From Gossypium raimondii (Eukaryota > Streptophyta > Magnoliopsida > Malvales > Malvaceae), in assembly GCF_025698545.1 (NCBI RefSeq), contig NC_068577.1:1831501-1895500 (forward strand): 64,000 bases of DNA. The letters are read 5' to 3'. Made by a program: the position numbers and the translations under genes. The stretch's first letter is position 1. Each line of letters begins with the position of its first letter. This document shows, in pieces, positions 23,535 to 34,661 of this stretch. The notes under the pieces were generated by a model. It had not been told where the DNA came from. It was given only the letters and a program-made list of their open reading frames with translations, and searched no databases.

Positions 23535-23860
23535 GTAAAACTACAATAAGGGCCCTGTATTTTAAGTTAGATTGTATTTTACTTCCTCTATTTAAAAAAT
23601 AAGTAAATTGCTCTTTATACATTAGATTAAAGAGTGAATTAGTTTTTTTATTAAATATTTCGTCCATATTTACTGTTAAAAACTGACATGACTGACTAAA
23701 TAATTAAATAATTATACGTGACGTGCCACATGTAACTCATGTTGATATACATGGATCAATTTTTAACAGTAAAAATGGAATAATTTGTTAAAAACCAATT
23801 TGCTCATTGATCTAATGTACAAGGAATAATTTGTTCGATTTTTAACAGTAAAAAAGGGAT
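23535..23860. mobile_element. Decayed relative of the intronic Mutator-type MITE
   Basis: The order of phrases (AAATTGCTCTTTATA, TTAACAGTAAAAATGGAATAA, GACGTGCCACATGTAACTCATGTTGATATACATGGATCAATTTTTAACAG in shortened form) parallels the element at 13741-14189. It overlaps the promoter side of the TBC fragment. Ends are not defined. Confidence 0.5.
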
Positions 23861-23862
23861 AT

Positions 23863-24660
23863 CAAATATAATGTTGGTGAGAAAAGTGTTATTGTGGAAG
23901 AAGGCTTAAATTTGGTAGAAACAACAAGCTAAGCCGAGGCTTATTAGTTCGTATGATATCCTTGAATCTATTGGCCTAGTAGCCTACAAATTAGCTCTAT
24001 CATTAGAGTTAGAAAAGATTCACAATATATTTCATGTTTTAATATTGAGAATCACTCCTGATATAATTGAAATTTAATTAGATTTGACATACGAGGAGGA
24101 ACTGATAAAGATCCTAGCTCAGGAAATCAAGGAATTGAGAAACAAAAATATTCATTGGGTAAAAATTTTATAGAAAAATTATAATGTCGAGAAAATCACT
24201 TGAAAGAGTATATAAGTAATGTGACGATAATATCTTTAATTATTTAATTTAGGTAAATTTTGGAGATGAAATTTATTAAGAGGAGGAGACCTGTAACATC
24301 TCCAAAACTCAAGAATTTGATAACGACATTTTTCTAAAGCATGAATAGTAACTCTGGAATATTTACGTTTAAACTAAATATCTTGAAATGGAGTAGTTAA
24401 TGGTAAAAAATAGTTGAGGGACTGAAATGACAATTAATTACCCTTCAATTTAATAAGGTAGAAGGATGTAAATGGAAATTATACCATGGGTAAATTTTTC
24501 AAACATCATGTCATCATTTTTCTAGATAAGCTATCACATTATCACTTAACCATCCTTTAGGGGTTTCACTGAAAAATATATTTCAAGAATTTACTAACTT
24601 TTGATTAAAACTTTAATTAATTTCAATTTTCATTTAAAAATTTGATTCTACATCTAATTA
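23863..24660 (+). mobile_element. Ty3/gypsy pol fossil, right copy, with start of a 3' LTR
   Basis: The stretch 23863-24270 repeats, in the same orientation, the pol fossil at 20995-21442. Here it continues into a purine-rich tract (AAGAGGAGGAGACC) followed by TGTAACATCTCC at about 24292, the expected polypurine tract and 3' LTR start of a Ty3/gypsy element. The LTR's far end is not clear. The element is broken and old. Confidence 0.7.
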
Positions 24661-24802
24661 ACGGTAAGTTTGGATGGGCGATTGGGTGCGGTGCGATACG
24701 TTTAGCTTATTTTTTGTCTTACGCTACAGTATCTAATCTCACCGCCACCGCTATTTTTACACTAAGTACAAATAAACGTACCGCCCATTCAAACTCAGCA
24801 TA
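24660..24802. mobile_element. hAT-type MITE in the RRL-like promoter
   Basis: The left end GGTAAGTTTGGATGGGCG and the right end in reverse complement TGCTGAGTTTGAATGGGCGG form terminal inverted repeats around about 140 bp rich in GCGG/CCGC phrases. It lies about 165 bp upstream of the DUF155 gene ATG. I could not fix an 8-bp duplication. Confidence 0.6.
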
Positions 24803-24966
24803 AATCGAAAATTGATAATTTCAATGGTTTATCCATACTAAAAGCATGAGAGATATTAAATATGTAAATATTATTAAAAATATTTATAAAGCAACGCCTA
24901 CGTAGGTATATAAAATGTGCAAAGGCAGAGGAGCAAGTCCTTGTTCGTCTAAGCACAAAAAAAGCA

Positions 24967-27900
24967 ATGTGGCGTTCCTTTCGCCAACTCCCTTCTTTCT
25001 CCGTCCGTACAACCCGTAGCCAAACGCTGCCTTACTCTTCCATCCTCTCTCTCTCTTCACCTCTCCCTAAACCCCAACCCTCCTCTTTCGTCTTCGCTCC
25101 GGCTAAAACCATACGATCCGCCGCCACGTCATATCCCTCCTCCATCATCTTATGGACATTCAACAGAGACTGCTGCAACGCTACCCGAAGTATCGCCGTC
25201 AGGTGCATTTCCTCGTTCCCTACTCCGCAACCGGAAATGGTGGTCGACTGGAACGACGCTGTTTCCTGCTCGGAAGTCGGAGATGGTGTTGAAGACAAAA
25301 ACGGCGATGATGGAACGTTGGAAGAAGGCACTAAACGCTCTATTCCAGTTCGTGCTTATTTTTTCTCCACCAGGTTTTTGTTAATTCGTTTTTTTTTTCA
25401 ATTAATTGTTAGTATTTTAATGGAAAATGATTAGAATCATTTTGTTCTCGAAAGCTCCTTTTTTTTATGCTGGTGGAACTTCTGAATTCTGATCTTAAAC
25501 CCTAAGTTTATTTACTTATTATACACTTTAATTTGTTTTTTCTTTTTATGGGTGTAGTGTGGATTTAAAAGGATTGGTGGAGCAGAACAAGCAGAATTTT
25601 ATACCGCCGACATCACGAATGACTAATTATGTAGTTCTTAAGTTTGGAGATCTTTCTAGTTCCTCTGTAAGTTAATTTAACATTTATTGCTAAGATCGGT
25701 TACTCTAATCAATTACAATTTTGTATGATGATATATATATTTTGAAATGCTTTCTAATCACTGATAGTGCTTGTTTCTTGTGTGAAATATTTTTTTGAAG
25801 CTAATATTTATTCATTTATTTTATTTCACATAACTGTGACAATCAGGGTAAAAAAGAAGCTATTTTATAGAGGAAAAGATAGTGAGTTTGAATTGGTGGT
25901 AACTGGCCTATGAACCAACAATGAGCCCTTGAAATGAGATTATGCTTCTTGAGTTTCAACAATTCAACTTAAAGTTTTGGTTTTTTGAGGGTTTCTCGAA
26001 AACAATGTAGGGAGGAACTTGGTTCTGCTATGTATTGTTGCGACTGCCTTTTTATTTAAAAGGGTTTAACTGTTTATGTATCAGGTGTTTAGGACGGATT
26101 AGGATTCTGTTGTTTTCACTATGGAGGAAGTTGATGAAAAGCTTTCTCTGTTTTTTTCTTCTAGGGATGACGTATTTGAGATATTGCAACTAAAACTGAA
26201 AACTTTTGGTTACGAGTATCATTCCTCTTACTTAAGAAATATTGGAAAAAGTTGAAGAATAAGGAACTTCCTTGTCTCACCGAATGTGCAAAACTTAATA
26301 ATGCTTGCTATAATCCAGATTTAATTTTAAGATTTGTCATAGTGTTGTTTATACACGTGCAGCTTGTTTGCTCTCTATCTCCTTTTGGATTCAAGTGGCA
26401 TTTATCTCTAAGCCTTTTGAGTTTCTTTTAGAGCTTAAATTACAAAAGGACAACAAGAGGAACGTGTACAAATATATGGTTTTCATCCTATAAACAGCCA
26501 TATGTGAAAATGTTTCTCGACAGATTTTAAATTTTTTTATGAAATTTCTGTATAGATGTGAGATTTGCCATCATCGAATGTAGCATTCCCATACTCTTGG
26601 CTATGTTTCTAGAAAGCAATGGCTCTAACATTTAAATGATGCATCTTAGTATTCTCTGGTCTCTTTTCATATACATGTGTGTATATGTTTGTTTCTGGAT
26701 TGTTCATGTATGAGTAATCAAGTTAAGTGTGTTCTTGAATTGATAAGTTCCTTATTTCAGGGTCCTGGTGTTTTCACAAGTGGAAGCGATTGCTGTTTCA
26801 TGGTGGTATTCCAGTATGGTTCCATTGTATTGTTTAATATTCGTGAATGTGATGTGGATCAGTATCTTAAAATTGTTGAAAAACATGCATCAGGATTGCT
26901 TCCTGAAATGAGAAAGGATGGTGAGTTTGTAAATTCTTATTTATCACTATTTTACAATTACGCGTATTTTGTAGTAGCTGGGAATAGACAACCATTAAAA
27001 ATTTGTAATACTTGAACTTGAGAACTGACACGATTATACCAGTACATATACATAGGATAATTAATGTGGTCATCATGCAAATAAGTTCCTTGGTTGGCCA
27101 TGCCCTTTTTTTTTCTTTAGCATAGTAATACAAATTCCTTTCGCCATCTATCTCCATACCCTCTTCCTGTGAAGGATTGATTTGAAGTCGTCGAAAATCA
27201 ATGGCTTAATTATCTTTTGTCTATTGCCCTTATGTATTTTCCTTAACTATATTTTATTTTTAATGTTCTATTAACCTGATTTCTTGCCAGTTCCTTTCTC
27301 TCTTGCTTATGCATGCCCCACACTTACATTCTCTAGGTATGTTGTGGTTTCTCATATGTATGTTACCATATGCACATAATTACATATACAAGGGCGTGTG
27401 AAGTGGGTTTTGGTGGGAATGTCATTTTCCGTGTATTTCTTCTTGGTAAAGATTTTCTTTCACTTGATGCTATATTTTATCATTCTGTTTTTGATGAGAC
27501 ATTTTTTTCTGAACATATTTGGGTTAATCATAATAATTTTTCTGCATTATGACCTTGTTATTAGAGCTAGATCTGTTGCAATAAAGGAGTTTTTGTTTTT
27601 TTTGTGTTTCAAACTTGCAGAGTATGAGGTAATAGAGATGCCTACTCTAAACACATGGATGCAAGCTGGGTTGGATTACATTACGTTGCAGTTCTTGAAT
27701 ATTGATGGAATCCGTACCATTGGGAGTGTTCTTGGTCAAAGTATTGCTCTTGACTACTATGTGCGCCAGGTGTGTAGTATTCAATTGTCAACCTCTATTT
27801 TCGAAGTATTTAGCTTGATAATGACAATCAATACTTCTTCCTTAGGTTGATGGGATGGTTGCAGAGTTTACCGACATAAATCGTGGGATGGAAAAAACAG

Positions 27901-28626
27901 GAACATTTACCATGGACAGCAAAAAACTTTTTCAGATAGTTGGAAAGGCAAACTCTAATCTTGCTGATGTAATTCTTAAGCTCGGACTTTTTGAGAGGTA
28001 ACTTTTTACAAGCCATTATTCAGAAGGTAATCGACACCCAATATGTATTATGACCATAGAACTTTGTATAGGGCTACTATTTCCAAATTAATTTGTAATA
28101 ATCAATGATATTCTGGGTTCATCTAATAGTGGGACAAAAGTACCAATAGGAATGCGTCTGTTGGAGTGTTACAATTTAGCTCGTGTTTTTCTTGGTTCTA
28201 ACAGATCGGATATCGCTTGGAAAGATGCCAAATATGCCATAATATGGGAATTTCTACGAGATGAATTTGAATTAACTCAAAGATTTGCAAGTCTTGATTT
28301 TAAGTTGAAGTTTGTTGAGGTATGATATTTCTCTCTTACTCTCTTACACTTATATAATGTATATTCATATACATAGATATGTATGCATGAAAACGAAGTC
28401 ATAAATGATATTCTTTTATGGTAAAACCGTAATATTGTAGATTACATAGCTTCCAAGTTCTCTAACATGTGACATCCTTTTCTCTTTGCCTTTGTAGCAC
28501 AACATTCGGTTTCTTCAAGAAATTCTTCAAAACAGGAAATCAGATTTTCTTGAGTGGCTCATCATCGTGTTGATAAGCGCCGAAATTGTTATATCCCTTT
28601 ATGACCTCATTAAGCGGTCGCTATGA
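24967..28626 (+). CDS. RRL: DUF155 protein, RETARDED ROOT GROWTH-like, mitochondrial
   Basis: Seven exons in consistent phase (24967-25373, 25558-25666, 26761-26920, 27621-27769, 27846-27997, 28205-28319, 28498-28626) encode 406 residues. The first ~90 residues (MWRSFRQLPSF..., rich in Ser, Arg and Pro with few acids) look like a mitochondrial targeting peptide. The DUF155/RMD1 core follows: VVLKFGDLS, VVFQYGSIVLFNI, a linker, SIALDYYVRQVDGMV, and a basic/acidic helical part. A hydrophobic segment near the end (WLIIVLISAEIVISLYDLI) is a transmembrane helix, as in yeast Rmd1/Rmd8/Sif3 relatives. The plant members RRG and RRL are mitochondrial proteins linked to root growth and ABA response; which of the two this is was judged by gene neighbourhood (see findings) and is less sure than the family. 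Confidence 0.88.
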
Positions 28627-29918
28627 CACCCTTGGACAGGGGTTAGTAATTTTTCACATCGATATTTGTAGACATTGCAATTCATAAAGAGGCATTAGTG
28701 AGAAAGCGGTTTCCGAGCAAAGGTGATTGTTGATGTACATTTACTTTCTCTAGTTAGCTTTTGCTTGCAACGTTTAGATTAATTACATGACCATCTAGTT
28801 TGTTGTAAATGATAAGGGTTCATACATATTTGACTTTCATATATATATTTTGACTTTCATTTTCCTTTTTTCAGAAAACAAAATCTAAGTTAAATTTTGA
28901 TTTTGGAATTAAGAAGAACATTGATGGATTTAAGAAACTGTTCATCATTTCATATTATTTTCCTTTTAATGCTGAAGTGAAACATTGGCATTCAATTGCC
29001 CCATTAACTGAATCTGGTTTTAACCTCTAATTTAGCTTTATATTAAAAACCATGTTAAAATATGCCATAGGTCACCTACACTCTTCCCAAATTTAAAATT
29101 TAGTCTAGTCCATCTATTTTTGGATAATTTAGGTCTAACTATTAATATTATGAAGATTATTTCATTACAATGCTACATTAATAAATTTAATAAAAATTAA
29201 TAGTAGTGTTTTTTCTTTTGTGTATCAATTATTAAATTTTAAACGTCACATTAGCCATCGTAGTGATTCTCAGTCATCATAAAACACACCAACAGACAAA
29301 TCACACCACACAATTAATTATAAAATATTTAATAAATATTTAATATCATGCTTTCATTGTGTTGCTCTGATCAACAATCAACAATATGATTATTTAACAT
29401 ATAATTACCTCGAAAACTTTAGTTAAACATACATACATGCATTAGTGTGTTTTTAAAAAGGCTATATGTGTAAGTACTTCTCTCACAACCTCATAACATT
29501 ATTAATTAATTAGTTAGCAGACATTTAACAATTTACATGATTTGGCCAAATTCTGTGTTACATCTCATGCATACCAAGCACGTGTTTGTATCCAAATCAC
29601 CCATAAAACATTTAAGGCTTACCTTGATGACTAACAACTCTTCCACCTCTACTTACGAATTAGTCCAATCATAATCTATCATTCAATCATCTATCTAAAG
29701 CACTAGTAAAACTTCCAAATTAAACCAATTAAATAGTCTATGTCCAATTACAACCTAAATCTAATTTTATATCTTATAATTTAGCCCCACATTATTTTCC
29801 TTATTGGGTTTGGGAACACAACGACATAGTTAGGTGTATCATCGTTATGGATCACTTGGATAGTTCATTTCATACCTCCTCGCACGCTACATCACTACAA
29901 TATTATAAAAGAGAGCTT
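28627..29918. other. Intergenic, no gene seen
   Basis: Probably 3' UTR of the DUF155 gene up to about 28900, then AT-rich intergenic sequence. Near 29080-29200 there is the repeat phrase 'aaatttagtctagtccatc'. No frame or RNA gene recognised. Confidence 0.4.
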
Positions 29919-30335
29919 AGTGAGAGTTGTTTGACATACTACACTTAAACTCCAGTACATAGGCTAAGGTAACATATGCGAAGTCTTGCTTAATTAATAT
30001 AATATGCGAAACTTGATTTCTCTTTGTTTTTTTTTTTAATGTGTTGGTATTTTCTTCTACTACTAAAAACACTTTTATCACAATAAGAAAACAATTGGTC
30101 TAACAAGATCCTGTTGTGGAAATTCCCAACTGGATTAGTGAAAGTTGTTTGACATACTACACTTAAACTCCCAGTACATAGGCTAAGGTAACATATGCGA
30201 AGTCTTGCTTAATTAATATAATATGCGAAACTTGATTTCTCTTTGTGAAAATCAGTTTTTTTTTTTAATGTGTTGGTATTTTCTTCTACTACTAAAAACA
30301 CTTTTATCACAATAAGAAAACAATTGGTCTAACAA
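29919..30335. repeat. Direct duplication, ~190-200 bp copies
   Basis: Copy 1 (29919-30105) and copy 2 (30137-30335) are nearly identical (AGTTGTTTGACATACTACAC ... AATTGGTCTAACAA), offset by 218 bp. They differ mainly by a small insertion (GTGAAAATCAG) after 'tctctttgt' in copy 2. Confidence 0.9.
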
Positions 30336-30529
30336 ATAAATGTAGTAAAGGCGAATCCTTTAATTTACAAAAGTTGACATACAATTATAAATAAGGTGCA
30401 ACTTCACTACAATATTTTGGTTCAAATTAATGCATCTTCTTTAAAAATTATATTTTAGTTTTAAAACAACAATAATGTATAACAAAACTGATCTTTGAAT
30501 GGTGAGCATCCAAAGAATAGGACCAACTT

Positions 30530-31582
30530 TCATTGAAGATGATGGGATTCCACCTTTGAAGGCGATGACTTATGGTTCTTACGCACATACTTACGAGCCC
30601 AAACATGCTTTCCATTGATTGAGAACTTAGCTTTCTGCTTCCCATTCAGTATCATTTCAATGTCTGAACCATACTTCACTACCAACTTTGCATATAATGG
30701 CTGCTCCCCTTCAACCACTTCTTGCATTTCAATTCCTTCAAAAATTTTCCCAAATTTCCTATTACACCAACATCACATTATCACAACCAAAACTATATAA
30801 ATTCTATTTCATATATAATTAAGGTTAAAAAAAAAACACATGTATAAACACCTGGTGAAGAAGTCTCTCACTTCAGCCTCAGAAACAGAGTACCCTTTAG
30901 AGAATGTTAAGAAAACAGTTCTATCATCTGCTTCAACTTGCTTATTTTCTTTCTTCTTACCATTATTCTCTTCCAAGCTTTTAATGTTAATATTATGTAT
31001 ACCTTTCCAGAGATCCTCCATTTCGTTGTTCCTTTGAGCTCCAATGAGAAAACCCAAATTTGGTTTCAAATTTTGCTGATTTCCCATCTTCTTCTCACTA
31101 TAAACAGGCATAATCAATGGATCATGAATCAATTTCATTATATCATCGAAGGCTCTTAAACAAATGTCGCGAACAAGTTGAGTGATCCTACGAACAATCT
31201 CGACACGATTTTCGTGAAAGAAACGGAGAGAAATTTCGTTCCCGGTTAACTTTCGAATCAATGGGATTGTACATTTATCGTCATGGAAATGACTGAAAGG
31301 GAACTCGTCGGTGTTTAAACAAATCAAGCATTGGACAGCTTCATCGGCTAATGCATTGATGAGTGGATCAGACCAGGGATGGATATTGTAAACAAGGTGC
31401 AGACCAGGGGTACAACTGTAGTTTTCGAGCCAAAGGAATAAAGCCATGACGTGCATTGACTCGAAGGGTTGGCGTTGAAGGTTCCAAACAAGCCTGGAGA
31501 AGATGGCTCGGTCTATGGTGTGGAACAGCTTGAGTTCTTCCAGGGAAATTGTGTGGTTCATTGAAGATGAAGATGAATCCAT
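30530..31582 (-). CDS. Plant protein with C-terminal RRM-like domain, function unknown
   Basis: Two exons (31582-30852 and 30758-30530), phase 2 to 1, give 319 residues starting MDSSSSSMNHTISLEELKLF. The N-terminal ~170 residues are helical and rich in Leu, Ile and His (LFHTIDRAIFSRLVWNL, MALFLWLEN), without a motif I can name. A charged linker (ENNGKKKENKQ) follows. Residues ~225-305 look like an RRM fold: VFLTFSKGYSVSEAEVRDFF (beta1/alpha1, RNP2-like), then KFGKIFEGIEMQEV, LYAKLVVKY (RNP1 position, with no aromatic pair) and GKHVWARKYV. The intron falls within the RRM at its first helix. This resembles plant-specific 'nucleotide-binding alpha-beta plait' proteins. RNA binding is inference, since RNP aromatic residues are weak. 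Confidence 0.8.
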
Positions 31583-32530
31583 TGTTGGGTTTTTTCTGGA
31601 GGGAATGGGGAAATTGGGTTGTTAACGAGAATTGATTTAGGGGATTTAAATTTATAGAAGGGAAGGGGCGCCATGGAAGAAGGGTTGAGAGTGATGAGTT
31701 GGGAATTCTGAAGAGACGCCATGTTTGAGGTTTTTGGCAGAAATGGAAGGTGTGAGAGGGGTTACTTCATTAAGAGTTTTGGAGGCAACGGTCATATATT
31801 GAGCAGAGGTTTCGTTTGGTTTAAAGAAAAAAAGAACATAATTTATCAAAATTATTTGGCGGCAACAAAACATAACCCAATGTCTAAAGTTTTATAGAAA
31901 CATGACAAATAATTTTTTAAATAAATATATTATTTAATTTTTATTTAATTTAAAGTATACTTTTGGATTTAATATTTCTTTTCTTTTACTTTCGCTACCA
32001 ACTTTCCAATTTTAGTTAAATTATTTTCTTTTGGACCGATAAAATTTTAATGACAATGACGTGATAGTTTATGTGTACTTACTCTTAACATGGATAATTT
32101 TTTAAAATCTTTTATAGACTTTTTAAAATTTGTTGAATTTTAAAATATTTTTATATATTTTTTAAATTTTTATGAAATATACGTGGGTGCCACGTGAGTG
32201 AACACGTGAGTGTCGTTAAAATTTTAATGGTTAAGTTAATTTTTCAATTTAAAAGAAAGCAATTTGACTAAAATTTAAAGGTTGGGGTAAAAGTGATCAC
32301 AAAACAAAGAATTAAGACGAAAATGACAAAAAAATATAAACGTTAAGGGCTAAATTTATCATTATACCTTTTAACATATGTTTTTAAAAAAAAAAGATTT
32401 TAGATAAAAAAAATTATACAATAAAGATAGTGAAAAGAATGTGTTAATGAAAATATTTTTTTTCTACTCCCATCGAAAATTTAATATATGAAAAAAAGCT
32501 ATAGTTAACCATACAGTTAAAGAAAAATTA
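31583..32530. other. Upstream region of the RRM-like gene and AT-rich intergenic
   Basis: The first ~290 bp are the likely promoter and 5' UTR of the minus-strand gene. From about 31900 the sequence is AT-rich, with palindromic phrases near 32180-32220 (CACGTGAGTGAACACGTGAG). No gene seen. Confidence 0.4.
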
Positions 32531-32534
32531 AATT

Positions 32535-32665
32535 AGTGGATGGAGTCTTAACTCGATTGGCATCGGCATTGTTATCAATGTAAGAGGACATTAGTTCGAA
32601 TGCGTTGAAACGCATTATTCTCCTATTTAAGAGTTGAGAAGAGGTTATAAGCAGGTATGATACTT
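32535..32665 (+). mobile_element. tRNA-derived SINE-like sequence, copy 1
   Basis: A box A-like TCTTAACTCGATTGGCATCG and a box B-like TTAGTTCGAATGCG are spaced as in a tRNA-derived promoter, followed by GTTGAAACGCATTATTCTCCT. The same tail occurs at 52312-52400 and, more loosely, at 61787-61930. Internal Pol III promoter plus dispersed copies suggests a SINE; ends are not defined. Confidence 0.45.
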
Positions 32666-32769
32666 AATTAGTATATATGTATAGTTAAATCAATCAAATT
32701 AACCCCAACTATTTTTAAAAAAAAATTCTTAGCATATGTTATATATTAAATTAAATTATTAATAAAACT

Positions 32770-33043
32770 AAATTTATTTTGCTTGTCACAACTATGCCTC
32801 GTTTTGACAGAGACAAGAAGATCAAAAGTTTGTTATCTTCTTGACAAATTTATTAGATTTGTTTTAACTCTTTCGGTGCCTACAACAATTAGTGAGCGGC
32901 CGTTTTCAACTATAAAAATTGTCAAAACAAGATTGTGGAATAATGTGAAGGGTAAATTTCTTGCAAATAACTTGATTGTCTACATCGAAAGAGAGATCGT
33001 TGAAATATTTACTTTAGATTCAATTCTTGAACATCTTCACTAA
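32770..33043 (+). mobile_element. hAT transposase C-terminal remnant
   Basis: The frame ends LLDKFIRFVLTLSVPTTISERPFSTIKIVKTRL... and IVYIEREIVEIFTLDSILEHL with a stop at 33041-33043. The phrase TLSVPTTISERPFSTIKIVKT is the hAT dimerisation region (normally LPVSTATTERAFSAMKIVKT), of the ZMYM1/TTF-type group common in plants. Only about 85 C-terminal residues remain; upstream it runs into non-coding sequence, so this is a fragment and cannot be active. Confidence 0.85.
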
Positions 33044-34661
33044 GATACAAAATAACTAAATCTATGCCACCTCTAAGTGAAAATGGCAGAAGTAACTGTA
33101 GTTGTTATTTACTTTTTGAGAGCCTAAGGTTTATATCTCTAGGTTAGTTAAGTTTGGGGTTGATGGTTGTTGAGAGGATATTAGTTCTCTTATTGGAAGA
33201 AATTTTTAGAGTGTTTTCCTCTGAACAGCCAGTCCAGACCTCAAACAATTAAGTATTGCTTCCAGAGTATCTATATCCGAACAACTACATGGTGTTACAT
33301 GCATGCTCCTCCTATTAGTGCAATCTAATCAGAACCGAAATTATTCAAGTTAACCTAATCATCCAACAAAGTGGAACGAATAGTGAAGAAGAATGGCTCA
33401 ATCATCATGCTTTTGCAAATCAGCCCAATATCCTTGGATTTTGGGTATAATTTCTTTCATATTTATTTATTATCCATGTTAATTTCAATGTTGTGTTTTT
33501 TTTTGTGTGTGTAAAGAAAACAAAAATATTACATTAACTTAAGACATGAAATCATTTTAGGAGTAGCTTCAAATAATACCAAACATTTCTCTCTATAAAA
33601 AGCCATTTTGGTTATGCAGTCATTATTTTTGTTTCCTTTTCTAGAAATATATTATAGGAACAACCGTCCAATCTTCATCAAGAGTTAATGAATCCGTATA
33701 ATCAGAACAAAGTTCGAGGATGTCGTGGAAAAGTCTTGAATAGCCTTCACAACCTCCACACTATTAACCCGAATCAATACTCTCTCATAATTTCAAGGTT
33801 GTATTATATATGCTCTTATATATATTTGTTTTGGTAAGAATTATGGTGTATGCAAATTGAGCTTAATAAATTTTTAAAAGATTAATTTTTATTGTTATTT
33901 TGTTTCAGTTTTTAAAAATATTTTTGTTTTTCTTATTACTGTTTTTTTTTGAATTCTTACTGTTTTAGGCCAATATCTTAATTGGTTCATAGATGAATAA
34001 AATATATATTATATTTATGATTTCAAATTAAAATTTATGATTCAATATAAAAAAACATAATTTATATATAGTAATCATATATTTGTTAAATCTTATAAAA
34101 AGTTTAAAAATAAAATTTATTTAATCGAATTTAATTAAATATATATAATTAAATCGTGCATCAACTTTTAAAATATTTTTTATTAAATTACTATCGAGTT
34201 TACTCACAACACCATTATTTTACTATTCTTTTGATAAGTACCCTTTAAAAAATAATATAACAAATTATCAATTTATAAATATTTGAAAAGTTATTAATTT
34301 GTTGGTGAAACTATACTTCATGCAACTATACACGTGTCATGTTTTCATTTGCCGTTGAAAATAAAAAATTACCTGTTTTGGTGACGTTATTATATTCCCA
34401 TTTTAAGACAAAAATTTAGAATCTTTCCATCTTAATTCATGCTCATAACATCCGCTCCAAGGCTCAAATTAATTAGTAATAATTACAAATTAATTGTCAA
34501 AAATCTTCAATTTTTCTAATTTTTTTAAAAAAGCTCTCACTTTTTCCCTCTCTTTTCTGTCTCACTCTGTTTTCTTTTCTCAGTTATTTTTTTTATATGC
34601 CTTTCAATTCCAACGCAAGAAATAGATGATAAAAAAGGAAAGAGAAATCTTGAAGAACAAA
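33044..34661. other. Intergenic and 5' region of the duplicated-module gene
   Basis: Even base composition at 33050-33450 with short frames (MAQSSCFCKSAQYPWILG near 33393) that I could not place, then AT-rich sequence. The pyrimidine-rich stretch 34530-34600 before the ATG looks like the 5' leader. Confidence 0.35.

Noticed and set aside
23110-23667. 185-codon minus-strand frame covering exon 1 of the TBC fragment
   Set aside because: The frame that joins the next exons and gives the family motif FEHKR is a different one; this long frame is a low-complexity shadow of the 5' UTR and exon.
33393-33800. Possible small plus-strand gene (MAQSSCFCKSAQYPW... and a piece near 33690)
   Set aside because: The pieces do not join in phase with good splice sites and resemble no known family.
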